This document shows positions 60,052 through 64,000 of a stretch of 64,000 nucleotides of DNA, piece by piece (position 1 is the first letter of the stretch; each line of letters opens with the position of its first letter). The position numbers were made by a program, and so were the translations under genes. The stretch is from NCBI GenBank assembly GCA_964607445.1, contig CAZSKN010000007.1, forward strand, positions 31,259 through 95,258, in the 5' to 3' direction. The notes below the pieces were generated by a model that had not been told where the DNA came from, did not search any database, and worked only from the letters and a program-made list of their open reading frames with translations. Origin of the DNA: CALCKU01 sp964607445 (GTDB lineage: Bacteria > Pseudomonadota > Alphaproteobacteria > Caulobacterales > Maricaulaceae).

Positions 60052-61245
60052 ATGTCGGATGACCGCAGAGTTTTGAAGCCTGATACGGTCTCCAAGGTCA
60101 ATACCGCGGGGGCGGTGAATTCTTTGGGGATTGCCAAACCGGTCCCCCAAACCCGTGTTGTCGTTGCGATGAGCGGTGGCGTGGATAGTTCTGTATGCGC
60201 GGCCCTCCTTGCGCGCGAAGGCTATGAGGTCATCGGTGTCACCCTTCAACTCTATGATCATGGCGAAGCGGTTCAAAAGGCCAAAGCCTGTTGTGCGGGT
60301 CAGGATATATATGATGCTAAACGCGTTGCTGAAATGAAGGGGTTTCCGCATTATGTTTTAGACTATGAAAGCCATTTTCGCGAGCAGGTCATCGAGGATT
60401 TTGCCGATAGCTATCTACAAGGTGCGACGCCTATACCCTGTGTCCGGTGTAACCAGACGGTGAAGTTTAAAGACCTTTTGCAAGTTGCGCGGGATTTGGA
60501 CGCTGACTGTATGGCCACTGGGCATTATATCAAACGCATTATGGGGCCAGATGGGCCCGAGTTACACCGCGCCCATGATCATGGGAAAGATCAAAGCTAT
60601 TTCTTATTTGCGACCACGCGTGAACAGCTTGACTTTTTGCGCTTTCCCTTGGGCCATATGGATAAATCCGAGACCCGAAAACTGGCTGTCGAGATGGGAT
60701 TAAATGTAGCGGCGAAACCCGATAGTCAGGACATTTGTTTTGTACCGACGGGTAAATATACTGACGTTATCGAAAAATTACGGCCCAATGCTGCGACGCC
60801 CGGTGATATTGTGCATATGGACGGAACGGTTTTAGGTCAGCACCGTGGCATCATGTATTATACGATTGGGCAAAGGCGCGGTCTTGGCCTGCCGGACGGA
60901 TCAGGCTCCGAGCCTTTATTCGTCGTACGGATTGATGCCGAAACGGGTCAGGTTATTGTCGGACCCCGAGAGGCGTTAAAACGCTCGCAAATCTGGCTGG
61001 ATAATGTGAACTGGATAGGGGCCGGGGACTATGGGCCACATTTGGACGGACACAGCGTCTATGTAAAAATCCGGTCTACGCGCGCTCCTGTTGCGGCCGT
61101 GTTCAGACAGAGAGATGACGGGCTGATTGTTGAGCTTGAAAAGCCTGAAGAGGGCATTTCGCCGGGGCAAGCCTGTGTATTTTATGCACCAAAGGACGGG
61201 GCGGTGCGAACATGGGGCGGGGGATGGATTATCCGCACGGCTTAA
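60052..61245 (+). CDS. mnmA: tRNA-specific 2-thiouridylase MnmA
   Basis: 397 residues from the ATG at 60052, with GAGGTTTGTTC before it. It adds sulfur to U34 of tRNA-Lys, -Glu and -Gln. The PP-loop is AMSGGVDSSVCAALL (about 39-53), preceded by an N-terminal extension of about 35 residues. The catalytic cysteines are in CVRCNQTVKF and SQDICFV, and GHYIKR and HDHGKDQSYFL complete the binding site. The final beta-barrel has HRGIMYYTIGQRRGLGL. It overlaps the end of a small convergent gene by four bases. Confidence 0.96.
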   Translation: MSDDRRVLKPDTVSKVNTAGAVNSLGIAKPVPQTRVVVAMSGGVDSSVCAALLAREGYEVIGVTLQLYDHGEAVQKAKACCAGQDIYDAKRVAEMKGFPHYVLDYESHFREQVIEDFADSYLQGATPIPCVRCNQTVKFKDLLQVARDLDADCMATGHYIKRIMGPDGPELHRAHDHGKDQSYFLFATTREQLDFLRFPLGHMDKSETRKLAVEMGLNVAAKPDSQDICFVPTGKYTDVIEKLRPNAATPGDIVHMDGTVLGQHRGIMYYTIGQRRGLGLPDGSGSEPLFVVRIDAETGQVIVGPREALKRSQIWLDNVNWIGAGDYGPHLDGHSVYVKIRSTRAPVAAVFRQRDDGLIVELEKPEEGISPGQACVFYAPKDGAVRTWGGGWIIRTA

Positions 61246-61442
61246 TCTCGCATAACGAGCCAAAGCATGACGGCGCCATTTACAAAGGGTTGGGCTTTCC
61301 ACAATAGGCCTATAGCCAATCCGGCGCTTAAGCCTTCTGTGGTGGTAATAGCCGAAAAATAGAACCAGAGCCCAAAGAAAAAGACGGTATTGGCTACTAG
61401 TGACCATATTGTCAGTCGCGCGAAAAAATTTATCAATCCCAT
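61242..61442 (-). CDS. Hypothetical small membrane protein
   Basis: 66 residues with two hydrophobic helices: IWSLVANTVFFFGLWFYFSA and LSAGLAIGLLWKAQPFVNGA. The ends are charged (MGLINFFARL, LWLVMRD). There is no clear ribosome-binding site. It is convergent with mnmA with a four-base overlap and divergent from dodecin. I do not recognise the family; a real gene is likely because of the clean amphipathic layout. Confidence 0.5.
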   Translation of the reverse strand: MGLINFFARLTIWSLVANTVFFFGLWFYFSAITTTEGLSAGLAIGLLWKAQPFVNGAVMLWLVMRD

Positions 61443-61595
61443 GCATGCGGCTTACATGGATAAACTTACCAGATATTGACGATTTTCGACTATTTTCAAC
61501 TAAGGTTAATTATCGGTTAGGAAGGCAACCCTGCATAGCCAAACTGGATTTTGAAAGCTATGGTTTGTTAAGTCATACAACATAGGGAGAAAATT

Positions 61596-61802
61596 ATGGC
61601 CATTATGAAATCTGTTCAGATTATGTCCGAAAGCCCGAAGTCATTCGAGCAAGCGATTAAAAACGGTGTCACGCGCATGTCCAAAACCATTAAAGGTATA
61701 AAGTCAGTCTATGTGAACGACCAGTCGGCTACGATAGATGCAGACGGAAATGTCGATATGTTCCGTGTAAACATGCAGGTGACATTCGAAGTTAAAGATT
61801 AA
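61596..61802 (+). CDS. Dodecin family flavin-binding protein
   Basis: 68 residues, preceded by AGGGAGAAAATT. Dodecins form 12-mers that bind flavins or coenzyme A and buffer them. Family features are SVQIMSESPKSFEQAIKNGV (N-terminal strand and helix), RMSKTIKGIKSVYVNDQSAT and FRVNMQVTFEVKD. The Trp usual at the flavin-stacking position near residue 38 reads Tyr in SVYVND, so the flavin preference may differ. It is followed by a good terminator and a small membrane protein gene. Confidence 0.85.
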   Translation: MAIMKSVQIMSESPKSFEQAIKNGVTRMSKTIKGIKSVYVNDQSATIDADGNVDMFRVNMQVTFEVKD

Positions 61803-61887
61803 ATCCAGACGTATTACGGCTTTCTGTCAACCGATAGTGGTGATGACAGGCTTAGGATGCGGCATTAATGTAACTTGATAAATTGAG

Positions 61888-61916
61888 CCCACCCCCTAGA
61901 AAGGGTGGGTTTTTTG
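61888..61916 (+). terminator. Intrinsic terminator of dodecin
   Basis: CCCACCC and GGGTGGG arms with an eight-base loop are followed by six T. It ends 11 bases before the start codon of the next gene. Confidence 0.88.
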
Positions 61917-61927
61917 CTGAGGTTGTA

Positions 61928-62137
61928 ATGTCTATTGCGTCTTTATTGATCATTATTGGAGGCATTGTAATTTACACGCGGCACCGCAAAAAGGTGTCTG
62001 AAATACACCTTAGGAAATTACGTCGAAATAGAAAGGCGCAATTGGCTTTGTTAAAAGCACAAAAAGCCAAAGAAGCCCTTTCCAAAGAAACCCCGTCTAA
62101 GACGGCTCCCGATACTCAAAATCTCGCCGAGGATTAA
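61928..62137 (+). CDS. Hypothetical small membrane protein upstream of thiolase
   Basis: 69 residues from the ATG at 61928, with GAGGTTGT before it. One N-terminal hydrophobic helix (MSIASLLIIIGGIVIYTRH) is followed by a long Lys/Arg/Ala-rich helix (KLRRNRKAQLALLKAQKAKE) and a polar end. It resembles small inner-membrane proteins with a cytoplasmic coiled tail; family unknown. The stop is two bases before the thiolase start, so the two are coupled. The dodecin terminator stands just upstream. Confidence 0.65.
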   Translation: MSIASLLIIIGGIVIYTRHRKKVSEIHLRKLRRNRKAQLALLKAQKAKEALSKETPSKTAPDTQNLAED

Positions 62138-62139
62138 TT

Positions 62140-63342
62140 ATGTCAAACCCTTCTTCCCAAACTGTTCAAGACCCTGTGGTAATTGTCGGCCTCGCACGCA
62201 CGCCTATGGGGGCCTTTCAAGGTGCGTTTTCATCGGTGACGGCGCCGCAACTTGGCGCGGCCGCGATTAAAGCCGCCATGAATGAGGCGGGTGTCTCTGC
62301 TGATAAAGTTGAGCAAACCATTATGGGGTGTGTTTTACCGGCCGGGCAAGGACAAGCGCCCGCACGTCAAGCCGCAATTTATGCGGGTCTGGGCGAACAT
62401 TGCGAGGCGACAACGGTCAATAAGATGTGCGGTTCTGGCATGCAGGCCGCGATTATGGCCCATGATGCGATTAAAGCAGGCTCTGTTGATGTGGCCGTTG
62501 CCGGCGGGATGGAGAGCATGACCAACGCGCCTTATCTTATGCCGAGTGCGCGCGGGGGTGCGCGCATGGGGGAGGCCAAAATGATTGATAGCATGATGTA
62601 TGACGGGTTGACGGATGCGTATAAAGGAAATGCGATGGGTGTCTTTGCCGATATGATTGCGGCGGAATACCAATTTACCCGTGAAGCCCAAGATGCTTAT
62701 GCTATTGAATCTGTGCGCCGCGCGCAAACAGCCCAAGAAAGCGGCGATTTTGATCGCGAGCTTACACCCGTGACTGTCAAAGGCCGCAAAGCCGATACTA
62801 TTGTGTCTGAGGATGAAGGGCCAAAAAATGCACGCCCTGAAAAAATACCAAATCTACGCGCGGTGTTTACCAAGGACGGGACGGTCACTGCGGCGAATGC
62901 CAGTTCGATTAATGACGGCGCGGCAGCGCTTGTTATGATGAAGAAATCTGAGGCCGAGTCCGGTGGACATAAAGTGCTGGCTGAAATCGTGTCTCACGCG
63001 GCCCACGCCCATGCGCCCGCCTATTTCACCACGGCGCCGGTTCATGCGATGAAAAAGGCACTCAAGAAAGCGGATTGGAACGCAAGCGATGTTGATCTGT
63101 GGGAAATCAATGAAGCCTTCGCCGTCGTCCCGATGATCGCTATGCAAGAGCTTGGCCTTGATCATGATAAAGTCAACGTCAATGGCGGTGGCTGTGTCTT
63201 GGGTCATCCTATCGGCGCGTCAGGCGCGCGGATTATAGCGACATTAATCGCAGCGATGGAAAAACGCGATGCCAAGACAGGTGTAGCCAGTCTTTGTATC
63301 GGCGGGGGTGAAGCGACAGCGGTGTGTTTACGGCGGGCTTAA
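62140..63342 (+). CDS. Acetyl-CoA acetyltransferase (thiolase)
   Basis: 400 residues. It condenses or cleaves acyl-CoA at the beta-keto position. The nucleophilic Cys is in VNKMCGSGMQAAIMA (about C92), GGMESMTNAPY follows, NEAFAVVP contains the active-site His-helix start, and the end has GGGCVLGHPIGASGARI (catalytic His) and SLCIGGGEATAVCL (catalytic Cys). Length and N-terminus (VIVGLARTPMGAFQGAFSSV) fit the acetoacetyl-CoA type. It may serve beta-oxidation, ketone-body use or PHB synthesis. It starts two bases after the small membrane protein gene. Confidence 0.95.
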   Translation: MSNPSSQTVQDPVVIVGLARTPMGAFQGAFSSVTAPQLGAAAIKAAMNEAGVSADKVEQTIMGCVLPAGQGQAPARQAAIYAGLGEHCEATTVNKMCGSGMQAAIMAHDAIKAGSVDVAVAGGMESMTNAPYLMPSARGGARMGEAKMIDSMMYDGLTDAYKGNAMGVFADMIAAEYQFTREAQDAYAIESVRRAQTAQESGDFDRELTPVTVKGRKADTIVSEDEGPKNARPEKIPNLRAVFTKDGTVTAANASSINDGAAALVMMKKSEAESGGHKVLAEIVSHAAHAHAPAYFTTAPVHAMKKALKKADWNASDVDLWEINEAFAVVPMIAMQELGLDHDKVNVNGGGCVLGHPIGASGARIIATLIAAMEKRDAKTGVASLCIGGGEATAVCLRRA

Positions 63343-63482
63343 ATGTCGCCAGCATTGTCTAAACTCTGTCCTGTCCGGCCTTGTCCAGTCCAGCCTATAA
63401 ATAATATAGGCGGCATTAGCGGCGCGATGGCTATGAGGCACATGAATAGTGCGCTCAGCGCCGCGGCTTAGCCAAGTTTTGA

Positions 63483-64000
63483 TCAGGCCAAAGCTTTCTC
63501 GAACAGCGCGAGCTTACGATCCCATGCCCTATTGGCCATGGCTTCATTATAGACGGCTGAATCGGGCGGGCACCAGCCATGTAGCGTGCCGGCATAAACT
63601 TCGATTTCGGCTGGCAGGTTTGCGGCCGCAAATGCCGCTTTCAATACGGTTTTGGACTCCGGATTGCGCGTGTCATCATTTTCGGCCACGGCAATCAAGT
63701 AACTGGCTTTCATTTTTGGAATAAGCAGGTGTGGACTATTGTCTTTGTCGGTATTCAGACCTCCGCCATGGAATGACGCACCCGCGCCGATACGGTCGGG
63801 CCTCTCGGCAGCGGCGATCATAGTCATCGGCCCGCCCATGCAATAGCCTGTGGTCCCGATTTTGCGCGAGGTATCCACGGCGCTTTGCGCGTCGAGCCAG
63901 TCGACAAAAGCGCGCGTATCCGTGCGGTTTGTGGTTTGGGAGAGCGCGCGCGCATAAGGAATTATTTTTTCCCGTACGCCGGGGTCGCGAAAGCTTTGTC
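63483..64000 (-). CDS. Dienelactone hydrolase family protein (5' partial)
   Basis: About 172 residues; the frame is open to the window end, so the N-terminus is missing. It is an alpha/beta-hydrolase with a Cys nucleophile in TTGYCMGGPMTM, the catalytic Asp in AENDDTRNP and the His in AGTLHGWCPPD. FVDWLDAQSAVDTSRKIG precedes the nucleophile as in DLH proteins. Members hydrolyse dienelactone or related esters and are often general carboxymethylenebutenolidase homologues. Convergent with the thiolase gene. Function beyond the family is not defined. Confidence 0.92.
   Translation of the reverse strand, partial: QSFRDPGVREKIIPYARALSQTTNRTDTRAFVDWLDAQSAVDTSRKIGTTGYCMGGPMTMIAAAERPDRIGAGASFHGGGLNTDKDNSPHLLIPKMKASYLIAVAENDDTRNPESKTVLKAAFAAANLPAEIEVYAGTLHGWCPPDSAVYNEAMANRAWDRKLALFEKALA

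Noticed and set aside
61506..61520. TTAA-N7-TTAG before dodecin as a CtrA site
   Set aside because: Same partial match, no fitting -10 position recognised.
1..64000. tRNA, rRNA, CRISPR or insertion sequences
   Set aside because: I looked for tRNA T-loop sequences, regular repeats with spacers, and transposase-like proteins with terminal repeats; none were found.

Overview
The window is a stretch of chromosome from an alphaproteobacterium, most likely of the dimorphic, CtrA-controlled lineages (Caulobacterales/Maricaulales, Hyphomonadaceae-like). The best evidence is a clear sciP homologue (SciP, the small CtrA inhibitor) with a perfect TTAA-N7-TTAA CtrA box in its promoter, together with DUF1134 and DUF3108 proteins, OxyR, and two TonB-dependent receptors. 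Base composition is intermediate, so a high-GC genus such as Caulobacter itself is unlikely. There are no rRNA or tRNA genes, CRISPR arrays, insertion sequences or phage genes. Three runs of exactly 100 N are scaffold gaps; one is certainly, and one very probably, an artefact of overlapping contig ends.

Layout. 1-1355: electron transfer flavoprotein etfBA. 1549-3662: translationally coupled aminotransferase and ornithine-cyclodeaminase-like dehydrogenase. 4102-6537: gyrB. 6706-10424 (minus strand): EamA transporter, mscL, ihfB and rpsA, with intrinsic terminators between units. 10743-13586: two hotdog thioesterases, a MATE exporter and a GNAT acetyltransferase. 13702-16236: sdhCDA without sdhB. 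16371-18650: enoyl-CoA hydratase and gshA. 18707-22843: TonB receptor divergent from a peptide/proton symporter. 22987-25584: DUF937 protein and lepA. 25693-28869: small secreted His-containing protein, a ZnuD-like receptor with acidic loops, and a membrane protein whose ribosome-binding site is buried in a hairpin. 28997-33611: DUF1134 lipoprotein, oxyR, and the SAM-cycle pair ahcY-metK. 33752-37380: glycosyltransferase, KdsD-type isomerase and phosphomannomutase/phosphoglucomutase. 37443-43246: DUF3108 protein, rpmB with an unusual leader terminator, a methyltransferase split by a false gap, folE, a ClpP/crotonase-fold protein, cysS with an AT-rich mosaic patch, and a degenerate GIY-YIG protein. 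43291-49084: a GST, a membrane protein, a two-gene membrane-associated Hsp70/GrpE-like module, and two secreted unknowns. 49094-54700 (minus strand): a sugar-nucleotide operon ugd-GGCT-glmS-galU-AGE epimerase. 54828-59340: sterol-desaturase-like hydroxylase, PhoD phosphatase and an M49-like peptidase. 59469-64000: sciP, mnmA, dodecin, thiolase and a dienelactone hydrolase cut by the window end.

How they fit together. Respiration and beta-oxidation are served by ETF, Sdh, the crotonase and the thiolase. Envelope precursor synthesis is served by the UDP-sugar operon, the KdsD/phosphomannomutase group and glycosyltransferase. Redox defence is served by OxyR, GshA, GST and the gamma-glutamylcyclotransferase-like protein. 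Methyl metabolism is served by AhcY and MetK. The strongest candidate for an undescribed system is the coupled pair at 44566-47411: an Hsp70 ATPase domain fused to a membrane hairpin in place of a substrate-binding domain, preceded by a membrane protein with a GrpE-like tail. Secondary leads are the Shine-Dalgarno-occluding hairpin at 28268-28324, the rpmB leader terminator, the apparent loss of haem ligands in SdhC and SdhD, and the foreign-looking patch in cysS.
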